From the NCBI GenBank assembly GCA_963785155.1, contig CAWAUB010000007.1, positions 310,001-374,000 on the forward strand: a stretch of DNA of 64,000 bases. Direction: 5' to 3'. Each line of letters opens with the position of its first letter. The stretch's first letter is position 1. This stretch comes from DASUSH01 sp963785155 (GTDB lineage Bacteria; Actinomycetota; Thermoleophilia; Solirubrobacterales; 70-9). The notes beneath the pieces are model-generated. The model was not told where the DNA came from and ran no database searches. It was given only the letters and a program-made list of their open reading frames with translations. The position numbers and the translations under genes were made by a program. Below are positions 49,936-58,519 of this stretch, piece after piece.

Positions 49936-51530
49936 ATGGGTGAGCTGACCGCGGGGTCCGTCTTCGCCGGGCACCGGATCGACGAGGTCGCTGGGCGCGG
50001 CGGCATGGGCGTCGTCTATCGAGCCACGCACCTCGGCCTCGACCGTACCGTCGCGCTGAAGGTGATCGCGGCCGAGTTCGTCGGCGACACGGGCTTCCGC
50101 GAGCGCTTCAAGCGGGAGTCGCGGATCGCCGCCGGGATCGACCACCCGAACGTGGTCCCGGTCTACGAGGCGGGGGAGGAGGACGGGGCGCTCTTCATCT
50201 CGATGCGCTACGTCGCGGGCACGGACCTCGGCAAGGTGATTGCCGGCGAGGGCAAGATTGACGCGAAGAGGGCGGTGGCGATCGTCGATCAGGTCGCCTA
50301 CGCGCTCGATGCCGCGCACGAAGCCGGATTGATCCACCGCGACGTGAAGCCTGCGAACGTGCTGATCGAGCAGCGCCCCCGCGGGGAGCACGCGAACCTG
50401 ACCGACTTCGGCCTCACCAAGCGAGCCGACGCAAAGAGCGGGATGACCGGGACGGGGATGTTCGTCGGCACGATCGACTACATCGCGCCCGAGCAGCTCG
50501 AGGGGAAGGGCCTGCTCGACGCGCGCGCAGACATCTACTCGCTCGGATGCGTGCTCTACCACTCGCTGACCGGCCGGGTGCCCTTCGAGCGCGACACACA
50601 TCTCGCGACGATGTTCGCCCACGCGTCCGAGCCGCCGCCGTCTCCACGCGAGCTCGTGCCGGAGGTCTCGCCGGCGCTCGACGACGTCGTCCGGCGCGCG
50701 ATGGCGAAGGATCCCGACGACCGCTACCTCTCCGCCGGCGACTTCGGCCGCGCGGCGCTCGCTGCCCTCGAGGGCGGCCGCGTGACCAGGGCGGAACGGA
50801 GCGTCGCGACCGGCGCCGCTGCGCCGAGCGGGGTCGGCACAACGCCCTCGGCTCCACCCGCGAAGCCGGAGCCCCCGGCCCCCGCGGTGCCACCACCGCC
50901 GCCATCGACCAGGCCGCCTCCACCGCCCGCCACACCGGCTCCCGGCCCCTGGCCGATCCGCCGAACTTCCAGTCCCACCCCGAGCGACCGCCGACTCAGG
51001 CCGGCGCGGGGCAGGCCGGGCGCTCTCTGCGCGAGCGCCTCGGGAACCGCGGCCTCGCCATCGGAGCCGGGCTCGCGGGGCTCGTCGTCCTCGCCGTCAT
51101 CATCGCCCTGGGCGTGGGCGGGGGAGGCGACAGCGAGTCACCCGCCGACTCGGCCGCGACCGCCGAAGCGGAGATCAAAGCGGATGTCGAGGCGGCGACG
51201 CAGGCTGCGGTTGCCGAAGACAGCGCGACGTTCTGCAGCTATCTCTCCTCCGGCTTGATCGCGATGATGGAGGCGAGCGAGGACATCAACGACACCGTTC
51301 CGAACTGCGAAGCCCTCGTGGACGCGAACTCCTCGGTGCTCGCAGAGATCGCAGGCCAGGGGGTGACGGTTACGGACGTCAGCGTCACGGGGACGAGCGC
51401 GTTCCTGACCGGCCAGGTCGAGGGTGACGGTGTCTCGCGCTTCGTCAACATCGGCGAGCCGGAGACGGTCAAGCTGGTCGAAGAGGGCGGGACCTGGAAG
51501 CTGGACTCGCTCCCCGATGTGGCTCCCTAG
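49936..51530 (+). CDS. membrane Ser/Thr protein kinase (PknB-like) with external sensor domain, frameshifted
   Basis: The Hanks-type kinase domain (residues 1-280) has AGRGGMGVVYRA, VALKVI (K42), IHRDVKPANVL and DFGLTK followed by IAPEQLEG. A Pro-rich juxtamembrane linker contains a frame shift near 50945. The remainder (frame ending 51530) has one membrane helix (LAIGAGLAGLVVLAVIIALGV) and an external domain with two Cys (FCSYLSSG, NCEALVD) resembling the neighbouring lipoprotein domain rather than PASTA repeats. About 530 residues. It probably signals envelope state. Confidence 0.85.
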
Positions 51531-51943
51531 CTGAGCACCTGAACTACGACGGTCCGCTCGCGCGGGCGGTCGTCGAAGTCGATCAGGACGAGTTGCTGCC
51601 AGGTGCCGAGGCCGAGGCGGCCGCCGGCGACCGGAACGCATTCGCTCGAGCCGATCAGCGATGCGCGCTGGTGAGCGTGCGAGTTCGTGTCGTGGTTCAG
51701 CCGGTTGTGCTCGTAGTCACCGTGCGGCGGGATCAGGCGGTCGAGGAGCGCCTGGAGGTCGTGCACCCCGCCGGGTTCGTACTCCATCGTCGTCAGCGCG
51801 GCGGTGGAGCCGCGGACGAAGGCGCTCGCAAGACCCTCGGCGACTCCCGATGCCGCTACCACCCGGGCGAGGCCCTCGGTGATATCGACGATGTCGCCGT
51901 CGCCGCGGGTGGAGAGGCGCAGTTCTCCCGTGTGTATGGCCAC
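51527..51943 (-). CDS. YjbQ/UPF0047 family protein
   Basis: 138 residues from GTG 51943 (TATGTT box 6 nt upstream). The family signature is present: GLASAFVRGSTAALTTMEYEPGGVHDL, PPHGDYEHNRLNHDTNSHAHQRASLIG and LGTWQQLVLIDFDDRPRERTVVVQ. The clustered His residues form the metal or phosphate site. Some members have thiamin-phosphate synthase activity in vitro, but the physiological role is unsettled. It overlaps the kinase gene end by 4 nt, tail to tail. Confidence 0.9.
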   Translation of the reverse strand: MAIHTGELRLSTRGDGDIVDITEGLARVVAASGVAEGLASAFVRGSTAALTTMEYEPGGVHDLQALLDRLIPPHGDYEHNRLNHDTNSHAHQRASLIGSSECVPVAGGRLGLGTWQQLVLIDFDDRPRERTVVVQVLS

Positions 51944-51949
51944 GGCTCC

Positions 51950-51955
51950 AACATA
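51950..51955 (-). promoter_or_regulatory. -10 box of the YjbQ-type gene
   Basis: On the minus strand TATGTT is 6 nt before GTG 51943, so the message should be leaderless. Confidence 0.45.
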
Positions 51956-51958
51956 GAA

Positions 51959-51984
51959 CGAGCCGGGCCCTGGGGCCCGGCTCG
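51959..51984 (-). terminator. 12-bp perfect hairpin after the DUF378 gene
   Basis: Arms 51959-51970 and 51973-51984 are perfectly complementary, with only TG at the tip (functionally a CCTGGG loop). It lies between the stop of the DUF378 gene and the start of the YjbQ gene, both on the minus strand. Confidence 0.7.
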
Positions 51985-52006
51985 TAGTGCAGCAATGATG
52001 TCGGGG

Positions 52007-52243
52007 TCAGACGCCGCGGGGATGCGGGCCGTGCCCGATGTGGAACGTGTCCATCAGCCTCGGTACGAAGACCAGGGCGGAGAGTCCGACGATCACGTAG
52101 AGGACGTCGATCGCCGTGCCTGTGCCGAAGATCTCGGCGAGGACGTTCGTCTCACCGCCGGTCACTCCGAGGATTCCCCAGTTGAGTGCACCGAGGAACA
52201 TGATCACCAGAGCCACGGGCTCCAGTCGTCTTAGCATCTCCAT
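52007..52243 (-). CDS. small DUF378-family membrane protein
   Basis: 78 residues. MEMLRRLEPVALVIMFLGALNWGILGVTG is the first helix with the NWG motif of DUF378 (YuzA-like) proteins. A second helix (VLYVIVGLSALVFVPRL) and a short His-rich tail follow. The ATG at 52243 is preferred over 52255 because a GGAGG site sits 5 nt before it. Function unknown. Confidence 0.75.
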   Translation of the reverse strand: MEMLRRLEPVALVIMFLGALNWGILGVTGGETNVLAEIFGTGTAIDVLYVIVGLSALVFVPRLMDTFHIGHGPHPRGV

Positions 52244-52299
52244 CGCTACCTCCATTCGTAACGATTGTCACGAATAGATACCCCGCTGTTCGCAGGCGG

Positions 52300-53176
52300 T
52301 TACCAGTCCCAGGCGCCTGCAGCGAGGCTTTCCTGCTCCAGGTACCGCCGCAGCTCGTCGAGCTCGCGTGGCTCGATCGAGTAGATGTGCTCCGATCCCG
52401 GGAAGCTCCGGTCGCGGACCTCGCGGGCGTACTCGGTGACCCCGGCGACCATCTGCTCACGGATGTTCGCGTAACGCTTGACGAACTTCGGCTGGTGGCC
52501 ACCGTAGATCCCGAGCAGGTCGTGCCAGACGAGGACCTGGCCGTCGGTCCCGACGCCGGCGCCGATCCCGATCACCGGCACCTCGATCTTCTTCATCAGC
52601 TCTTCGGTGACCGCCGCGGGGATGGCCTCGAAGACGATCGCGAAGCAGCCGACGGCCTGCAGAGCGAGGGCCTCCTCGGCGATCTGGGCGGCGGCAGAAG
52701 CCGTCTTGCCCTGGGCCTTGAATCCGCCCAGCGCCGTCGCCGTCTGCGGCGTCAGGCCGACGTGGCCCATGACCGGGATACCGGCGCGGATGATCGCCCG
52801 TGCCCGGTCGACGGACGCGCCGCCGCGCTCGAGCTTGACCGCGTCGACCTGGGCCTCCTTGACGAACCGCTGGGCGCTCTGGATCGCCAGCTCGTTCGAT
52901 CCTTCGTACGAGCCGAAGGGAAGGTCGCCGATCAGCATCGGCGTCTCGAGCCCGCGGCGGACGGCCGCGGTGAGCATGATCATCTCGTCGAGCGAGACCG
53001 GCGTCGTGGAGGGGTGGCCGAGCACGGTCATCGCGGCGGTGTCGCCGACGAGGACGATGTCCACGCCGGCGGCCTCGACGATCTGGGCGGAGGGATGGTC
53101 GTAGGCGGTGACCATCACGATCGGCTCGCCCTTTGCCTTCATCTCCGCGAGCTTCGGCAGGCGAGACCGGGGTCAT
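52300..53176 (-). CDS. panB: 3-methyl-2-oxobutanoate hydroxymethyltransferase, frameshifted at the start
   Basis: Makes ketopantoate from alpha-ketoisovalerate and methylene-tetrahydrofolate, the first step of pantothenate synthesis. The TIM barrel shows VTAYDHPSAQIVE, the Mg/substrate motif GDTAAMTVLGHPSTTPVSLDEM, PFGSYEG, GHVGLTPQ and GIGAGVGTDGQVLVWHD. The likely start is ATG 53176 with one surplus C near 53157 (repaired MTPVSLPKLAEMKAK); otherwise translation begins at ATG 53142. ATG 53176 is in frame with panD and no stop separates them. Confidence 0.93.
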
Positions 53177-53635
53177 CGGACAGGCCTCCAAGGGGTCAGA
53201 CCTCTCTGTCCCCAGGCCGCCAAGCGAGCCCGGCACCTCGTCCGACCACTCCCGGCCCGAGGCGTTCAGCAGGACCTCGGGGCTCGAGTCGACCTCGACG
53301 ATCTGATTCGCGTCGTCGACGTGGACGACGACCGGGGCGTACGTATCGAGGTCCTCGCGGTCGTACTCGGCGTAGGAGACGATGATCACCAGGTCGCCCT
53401 GGCTGACGAGACGGGCGGCGGCGCCGTTCACCTTGATCTGCCCGGGATCGCCCTCGATCGCGTAGGTGACCATCCGGGCGCCGTTGGCGATGTCCCAGAT
53501 GTGGACCTGCTCGTTCGGCAGCAGGTCGGCCTGGCGCATCAGCTCCGGGTCGATCGAGACGCTGCCGACGTAGTCGACGTCGCACTCCGTGATCGTCGCC
53601 CGGTGGATCTTCGACTTGAGCATGTGTCGGTGCAT
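53177..53635 (-). CDS. panD: aspartate 1-decarboxylase
   Basis: Pyruvoyl enzyme making beta-alanine for pantothenate. The proenzyme starts MHRHMLKSKIHRATITECD and has the self-cleavage site G24-S25 in YVGSVSID, which yields the pyruvoyl group. NGAAARLVSQGDLVIIVSYAEY is conserved. About 150 residues precede the panB start, with no stop codon; the last 20 include a GGTCTGACC repeat. A panD-panB fusion or a lost stop is possible. ATG 53635 overlaps the panC stop (ATGA). Confidence 0.93.
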
Positions 53636-54489
53636 CAGTTCCCTCCGATGATGACGTTGTCGATCAGTCTTGCTTTGCCCAGCTGTGCGGCGACCGCGAC
53701 CAGCACTGGTCGACCGTTGAACTCAGGTGCGGCGGTGAGGTCCTCGGCGTGCCGAGCCTCGAGGTACTCGGGCTCGACGCCTGCTTCGGCCAGTTCCGCT
53801 CTGGCGGCGCCGAGCGCCTGCTCGAGCGTCGCGCCGTCGCGGGCGGCCGTCGCGGCCGCGTCGAGCCCGCGGCTGAGGGCGGTGGCGCGCGTGCGCTCCT
53901 CCTCGGCCAGATAGGCGTTGCGGGAGCTCATGGCCAGCCCGTCCGGCTCGCGAACCGTCGGCCGGACGACGATCTCCACGGCGAAGTCGAGGTCGCGCGC
54001 CATCCGGCGGATCACGATCGCCTGCTGCGCGTCCTTCTGGCCGAAGTAGCAGCGGTCGGGGCCGACGGCGTTCAGGAGCTTCGCCACCACCGTCGTGACC
54101 CCCCGGAAGTGCTCGGACCCGCGGCGCTCCGGGGCGCCGCAGAGGACGTCGGTGAGCCCGGTGACCTCGACCGAGGTCGAGAAGCCGGGCGGATAGACCT
54201 CCTCGATGGCAGGGGCGAAGACGAGGTCCGCGCCCTCGGTCTCCGCCAGCTCCAGATCGCGCCCCTCGTCGCGCGGGTAGGCATCCAGGTCCTCGGCGGG
54301 CCCGAACTGCGCCGGGTTCACGAAGAGGCTCATGACGACGACGTCGCAATCCTCGCGAGCCGCCCGCAGCAGCGAGAGGTGGCCCTCGTGGAGCGCCCCC
54401 ATCGTCGGGACCAGGCCGACCGAGCGGCCAGCACGGCGCTCGGGTCCGAGCGCCTCGCGCAGTTCCGCGACCGTGCGCACGACCCTCAT
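53635..54489 (-). CDS. panC: pantothenate synthetase
   Basis: ATP-dependent ligation of pantoate and beta-alanine. 284 residues: PTMGALHEGHLSLL holds the nucleotidyl-transferase HxGH site, SLFVNPAQFGPAEDLDAYPR binds pantoate, and YFGQKDAQQ and AMSSRNAYL are further family motifs. ATG 54489 is given; GTG 54495, which overlaps the previous stop by 4 nt, is equally possible. It is in one operon with the DUF2520 gene, panD and panB. Confidence 0.95.
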   Translation of the reverse strand: MRVVRTVAELREALGPERRAGRSVGLVPTMGALHEGHLSLLRAAREDCDVVVMSLFVNPAQFGPAEDLDAYPRDEGRDLELAETEGADLVFAPAIEEVYPPGFSTSVEVTGLTDVLCGAPERRGSEHFRGVTTVVAKLLNAVGPDRCYFGQKDAQQAIVIRRMARDLDFAVEIVVRPTVREPDGLAMSSRNAYLAEEERTRATALSRGLDAAATAARDGATLEQALGAARAELAEAGVEPEYLEARHAEDLTAAPEFNGRPVLVAVAAQLGKARLIDNVIIGGN

Positions 54490-54491
54490 CG

Positions 54492-55267
54492 TCACGCGGC
54501 CCCCTCGGCCGCGAGCGCTCGGGTGCGCTCCGCGAGGGCCGTGTAGAGCGGGATCAGCTCGGGCGCGCGCTCCTCGAGCTCGGCGAGGTGTCTCGCGACC
54601 GTCGCCTCGTCGCCGCGGGCGATCGGGCCGGTCAGGGCCTCGCCGCCATGCTCGGACCAGTTGAGTGCGGTGCGCAGGACGAGCGGCGCGAGTAGCTCCC
54701 GCGCGTCCTCGACCCCGGCCTTCGCCAGCAGCTCCGCGGCGGATTCCTCGAGCGCGACAAGGAAGTTCGACGCGATCGAGGCGGCCGCGTGGTAGGCCGT
54801 CCGGGCGTCGTCGTCGAGCACGAAGGGCTTCATGCCCAGCTTTTCGGCCAGATCGGTGGCGAACTGGAGTGCCTCGGGCGTCGAGCCGGTGACCGCGCAG
54901 GGGGCCGCGGCGAGGTCGGTGGCAGGGCTGGGAATGGTTTGCAGGGGGTGGAGGGAGAACGTCTGGGCTCCACGTGTGGCTGCTGGGACGAGGCTGGTAA
55001 GGGAGGTGGCGCCGCTGACGTGGCCGACGAACTTCGGCGGCGGCTCGGGAAGGGACGCGCATGCGGTCTCGATCTCGGTGTCGGGGACGCAGAGCAGGAC
55101 CGCCGTGGGGGCCGCCTCGTCGGGCAGACCATCTCGGCCGTGCACGCGCCACCTCGATGCCCGCGGCCCCAGCCTGCGCGCGCGATCGCGCCGCCCGCGC
55201 GGCCATCGCCGACGATCGCGAGCACCAAGGGCTCGTGGCTGGAGAGCTCGTTTCGCATCTTTGTCAT
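54492..55267 (-). CDS. Rossmann-fold DUF2520 protein in the pan operon, frameshifted
   Basis: The start MTKMRNELSSHEPLVLAIVGDGRAGGAIA gives a dinucleotide-binding loop. The sequence then changes frame twice (about 55200 and 55140) before AVLLCVPDTEIE, FVGHVSGATSLTSL and SLHPLQTIPSP. The C-terminal helical half (AYHAAASIASNFLVALEESA) matches the DUF2520 domain. The architecture is like ketopantoate reductase, and no panE is present in the operon, so it may reduce ketopantoate. That role is inference. Confidence 0.75.
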
Positions 55268-55476
55268 GTGGCCCGGCTCGTAGGAGAACGAGGGGCATAA
55301 GGTCCGCGCCAACAATGGTCGCGGCCGTGCCCGGAATTATAGATCGCAATCGATCTGCACTTTGCCACCGCCACGGTGGTCAACTGCATAATCGATCGCT
55401 CGAAGGTGGCGAATTCGCGCTCTATGCGGCCGAAATCGCCGCCCGAATCCCCCTCGCCGCCGCATACCATCCCCAC
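55268..55476. other. intergenic region between the pan operon and fmdB
   Basis: This 209-nt gap is the longest in the window. It holds a GATCG/CGATC inverted repeat around 55344-55357 and, at its right end, the TACCAT box of the next gene. No open frame with coding bias was seen. Confidence 0.4.
55465..55470 (+). promoter_or_regulatory. -10 box of the fmdB-like gene
   Basis: TACCAT lies 6 nt before GTG 55477. Confidence 0.45.
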
Positions 55477-55755
55477 GTGCCCCTCTACGAGTACGAGTGC
55501 GGCCAGTGCGGCGCCCGCTTCGAGACCCTTGCGGCGGTCGGTGTCGACGAGCACGAGTGCGCTGAATGCGGCGCTCAGGGCGCCAAACGCCTCCTATCAA
55601 CCCCCGCCCAAACCCCCAAGCTCGTCAAGACGGCCGACGGCAACCGCCGCCAGGAGGCGAAGAACCGCAAGCTCCACGCGGCCACGAAGAGCGACTTCAA
55701 GCGCAAGCGCCAGGCCGCCCGCGACCGCGCCAGGGCGAAGGGAGGCAGCCCGTGA
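55477..55755 (+). CDS. FmdB-family zinc-ribbon protein
   Basis: 92 residues from GTG 55477: MPLYEYECGQCGARFETL...ECAECG. Two CxxC pairs form the zinc ribbon of the FmdB family (TIGR02605-like). The C-terminal half is Lys/Arg-rich (KSDFKRKRQAARDRARAK), suggesting nucleic-acid or ribosome contact. The role is unknown; family members were first seen as putative regulators. Its stop overlaps the glycosylase GTG by 4 nt. Confidence 0.85.
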   Translation: MPLYEYECGQCGARFETLAAVGVDEHECAECGAQGAKRLLSTPAQTPKLVKTADGNRRQEAKNRKLHAATKSDFKRKRQAARDRARAKGGSP

Positions 55756-56438
55756 CCGCCAGCACAACCGAGACCCGCCGCGCCCGCCTCGTCGACCTGT
55801 ACCACGAGGCCTCCGGCTGCGAGCGCTGCGCGCTCGCCGGGAGCCGGACCAGGGTCGTCTTCGGCGCCGGCAACTCCGACGCCGACCTGATGTTCGTCGG
55901 CGAGGCCCCGGGCGCGCAGGAGGACCAGCAGGGGTTGCCTTTCGTCGGCCGCGCGGGCGGGCTCCTGAACGAGCTGCTCGCGGGCATCGACATGACTCGC
56001 GAGGACGTCTTCATCGCGAACGTCCTCAAATGCCGACCTCCCGGCAACCGCGATCCGCAGCCGGACGAGATCGAGTCGTGCAGCCCCTACCTGGACCGGC
56101 AGGTCGAGCTGATCCAGCCGAAGGTCGTGGGCACGCTCGGCAACTTCGCGACGAAGCTGCTGACCGGCAGCCGCACCGGCATCACCAAGGTGCGGGGCAC
56201 GACTCAGGTGCACGTGCTCGGTGGCCGCGCCGTCTACATCATGCCCCTGCTGCACCCTGCGGCCGCGCTGCGCACGCCATCGCTCGTCGACACCCTGCGG
56301 GAGGACTTCGCGAAGCTGCCCGAGCTGATCGCGACGCCCTCGCCTCAGGAGGTCGCCGAGGCGCGCGAGGGTGGGGCGCCCGAGCCCGTTGCCGCAGCCG
56401 CCGGCGACGAACGCGACCAGCTCGACCTCTTCGGCTGA
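55752..56438 (+). CDS. uracil-DNA glycosylase, family 4 (Fe-S)
   Basis: Removes uracil from DNA. 228 residues with the four-cysteine [4Fe-4S] pattern (CERC near residue 23; KCRPPGNRDPQPDEIESC in the middle), motif A GEAPGAQED and motif B LLHPAAALR of family 4 enzymes. The C-terminal 40 residues are variable. GTG 55752 overlaps the fmdB stop. Translational coupling to fmdB is clear; the reason is not. Confidence 0.92.
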   Translation: MTASTTETRRARLVDLYHEASGCERCALAGSRTRVVFGAGNSDADLMFVGEAPGAQEDQQGLPFVGRAGGLLNELLAGIDMTREDVFIANVLKCRPPGNRDPQPDEIESCSPYLDRQVELIQPKVVGTLGNFATKLLTGSRTGITKVRGTTQVHVLGGRAVYIMPLLHPAAALRTPSLVDTLREDFAKLPELIATPSPQEVAEAREGGAPEPVAAAAGDERDQLDLFG

Positions 56439-56474
56439 GGCAACGCCCTGACCGTCCTCGCGTCGGCGAGCGCC

Positions 56475-56874
56475 TTGGAGACCGAGGCCTTTGGAGCCGG
56501 GCTCGCCGAGCGGCTCGAGCCCGGTGACGTGGTCCTCGTCAGCGGCGAGCTCGGTGCCGGCAAGACGACGCTGATCCGAGGGGCGTGCCGTGCTCTCGGG
56601 GTAACCGAGCCGGTCACGTCCCCGACCTTCACGATCGGGCAGCGCTACGTCGGGCGCGTGCCGATCTCACACCTTGACCTCTACCGCCTCGGCGACCTCG
56701 GTGGCGAGGACCCGGCCCTGCTCGCGGACTACATCGAGCCCGAGTCCGTGGCCTTTGTCGAGTGGCCCGAGATCGGCGGCGAGCGAGCCGCGGCTCGAGG
56801 CCTCAGGCAGGATCATCGCGATCGAGGTTCGCCACGCGGGCGGCGACTCCCGCGAGCTGATCGTGCGCGATTGA
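56475..56874 (+). CDS. tsaE: tRNA t6A synthesis ATPase, frameshifted
   Basis: ATPase that works with TsaB and TsaD to make threonylcarbamoyl-adenosine at tRNA position 37. P-loop SGELGAGKTTLIRG, then SPTFTIGQRYVG and HLDLYRLGD are family motifs. After FVEWPEIGGE an indel near 56785 shifts the frame; the repaired end (PRLEASGRIIAIEV...) stops at 56874. The start is uncertain: TTG 56475 or CTG 56448, the latter adding LTVLASASA, which fits the family better. tsaB and tsaD follow. Confidence 0.9.
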
Positions 56875-56896
56875 CGCGATCCGGCTCCCGAAACGA

Positions 56897-56924
56897 CGAA
56901 CGCCCCGGGTGACCGGGGCGTTCG
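56897..56924. terminator. 12-bp hairpin terminator between convergent genes
   Basis: Arms 56897-56908 and 56913-56924 are perfect complements with a GTGA (GNRA) loop. It lies between tsaE (+) and the lipoprotein gene (-) and can serve both. Confidence 0.8.
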
Positions 56925-56951
56925 CCTACGACTGGTTGGTCGAGGAGGTGA

Positions 56952-57281
56952 CTACGGCGTGGCCTCGTCGATCTGGTCCTGCGCGTCGTCGATGGCCTCG
57001 TCGGCCTGCTCGGCGGCCTCGTCTGCGGCCTCCTGCGCGGCGTCCTGCGCTGCCTCGGTGTCGCCCTCCTGGGCGGCGTCGACGGCCTCGTTGATCTCGT
57101 CAGCCGCGTCGCCGGCCTGGTCGTCGACCTGCTCCTGGGCGTTGTCGATCGCGTCGTTGACATCGTCCTCGGTGTCGTCACCGCAGCCGACCCAAGCGGT
57201 GCCGAAAGCGGCGATGGCGAGAACTGCGAAACCGGTGAGCACGCGGCGTCCGCGGGTCCCGGATGCTTGCATCTCGGACAT
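56952..57281 (-). CDS. acidic coiled-coil lipoprotein
   Basis: 109 residues. Signal helix GFAVLAIAAFGTAWVGC gives a lipidated Cys near residue 33. The rest (about 75 residues) is made of Asp, Glu, Ala and Gln in heptad-like spacing (DNAQEQVDDQAGDAADEINEAVD), so it should form a long acidic helix. It is similar in style to murein-lipoprotein-like spacers; function unknown. ATG 57281 is preceded by GGAGGGAC. It interrupts the t6A gene cluster on the opposite strand. Confidence 0.65.
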   Translation of the reverse strand: MSEMQASGTRGRRVLTGFAVLAIAAFGTAWVGCGDDTEDDVNDAIDNAQEQVDDQAGDAADEINEAVDAAQEGDTEAAQDAAQEAADEAAEQADEAIDDAQDQIDEATP

Positions 57282-57348
57282 GTCGTCCCTCCGTAATGAG
57301 TTCGATTTGCCCGCACGCCCCACGGCGGCGGCTCGGGGAACCTAACCG

Positions 57349-58101
57349 ATGAACCCGGCGGCAGTCACGGTGATCGCGCTCGATACGGCCACGGATGACG
57401 TCGTCGTCGGTTCCGCGCGCGACGGCACTGTTCTGAGCGAGGCGGTCGTCTCACACTCAGACGGCGAGCGACCGCGCCATTCCGCCGCGCTGCTCGGTGA
57501 GGTGGAGCGCGCCGTTGAGGCCGCCGGAGGGTGGGATCGAATCGATCGGATCGGCATCGGTGTCGGCCCCGGTTCCTACACGGGTCTGCGAATCGGGATC
57601 GCGACCGGCCGCGCGCTTGCCCAGGCCCGCTCGCTTCCGGCGGTTCCGGTCGGGACTCTCACGGCGTTGGCGCTGGGAATCGCCGAGCGCGCCCGTGATC
57701 CCGGGCGGATCTGCCTCGCTGTCGCCGACGCTCGCCGGAGCGAGCTCTTCGCGCAGCTTCACGACGGGTCAGGCTCACCGCTCGCCGAGCCGGCGGTGGT
57801 CGACCCCGCCGCCTTCGGCGAGTGGCTCGCGCATAGCGGCGGGAAAGCGCTTGCGAATGCGCCGCAGCCGCCGCTGGCTGGAGGCTCGGGGACGGTACGA
57901 TTCTCGCGTGAGCTGGAGGCCGCAGGGGTCGAACTCGTTCCCGGTGGCGACCCGGCGCACCGGCTCGCGCCACGCCATCTGTGCACGCTCACGGCGGCTG
58001 GAGACGGGCGCGACGCGGAGTCGGTCCGGCCCGTATATCTGAGGGAACCCGATGCGAAACGTTGGCTCGAGCGAGATCGAAATAAGGCGCCTGGTCTATA
58101 G
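57349..58101 (+). CDS. tsaB: tRNA t6A synthesis protein TsaB
   Basis: Partner of TsaD in t6A formation. 250 residues: IALDTATDDVVVG, GVGPGSYTGLRIGIATGRALAQ and VADARRSELF are the TsaB motifs. The last 50 nt overlap the start of rimI in another frame, an unusually long overlap that implies coupled translation. Confidence 0.92.
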   Translation: MNPAAVTVIALDTATDDVVVGSARDGTVLSEAVVSHSDGERPRHSAALLGEVERAVEAAGGWDRIDRIGIGVGPGSYTGLRIGIATGRALAQARSLPAVPVGTLTALALGIAERARDPGRICLAVADARRSELFAQLHDGSGSPLAEPAVVDPAAFGEWLAHSGGKALANAPQPPLAGGSGTVRFSRELEAAGVELVPGGDPAHRLAPRHLCTLTAAGDGRDAESVRPVYLREPDAKRWLERDRNKAPGL

Positions 58102-58519
58102 CGACCTGCCCTCGGTCCTGTCGATCGAGCGGCGCGCGTTTCCGACCCCGTGGTCTCTGGCGATGTTCGTGCTCGAGCTTTCGAAACCATCCGGGATCTG
58201 CCTCGCGGCGTCGACGCCAGACGGCCTGATCGGCTATCTGGTCTGCTCGCGCTATGCGGACGTCTGGCACCTGATGAACGTCGCGATCGCGCCCGAGCGC
58301 CGCCGGATGGGGATCGCGACGACGCTCCTCGAGGAGCTCCTCGGCCGGGCGGGCGCGGATGCCCGCTACACGCTCGAGGTGCGGACCTCGAACGATGCGG
58401 CGATCGCTATGTACCAGCGCTTCGGCTTCCGCCGAGCCGGCACCCGCCCGCGCTACTACCACGACAACGGCGAGGACGCCGTGATCATGTGGCTGGAGCC
58501 GACGCCGGTCTCTGTTTGA
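58052..58519 (+). CDS. rimI: ribosomal-protein-alanine N-acetyltransferase (RimI-like GNAT)
   Basis: 155 residues of GNAT fold: IRRLVYSDLPSVLSIERRAFPTPWS at the start, acetyl-CoA motif VAIAPERRRMGIATTLLEELL, and YTLEVRTSNDAAIAMYQRFGFRRAGTRPRYY. Placement between tsaB and tsaD is common in bacteria. The target (S18 or another N-terminus) is assumed from family. It overlaps tsaB by 50 nt and tsaD by 4 nt. Confidence 0.9.
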   Translation: MRNVGSSEIEIRRLVYSDLPSVLSIERRAFPTPWSLAMFVLELSKPSGICLAASTPDGLIGYLVCSRYADVWHLMNVAIAPERRRMGIATTLLEELLGRAGADARYTLEVRTSNDAAIAMYQRFGFRRAGTRPRYYHDNGEDAVIMWLEPTPVSV

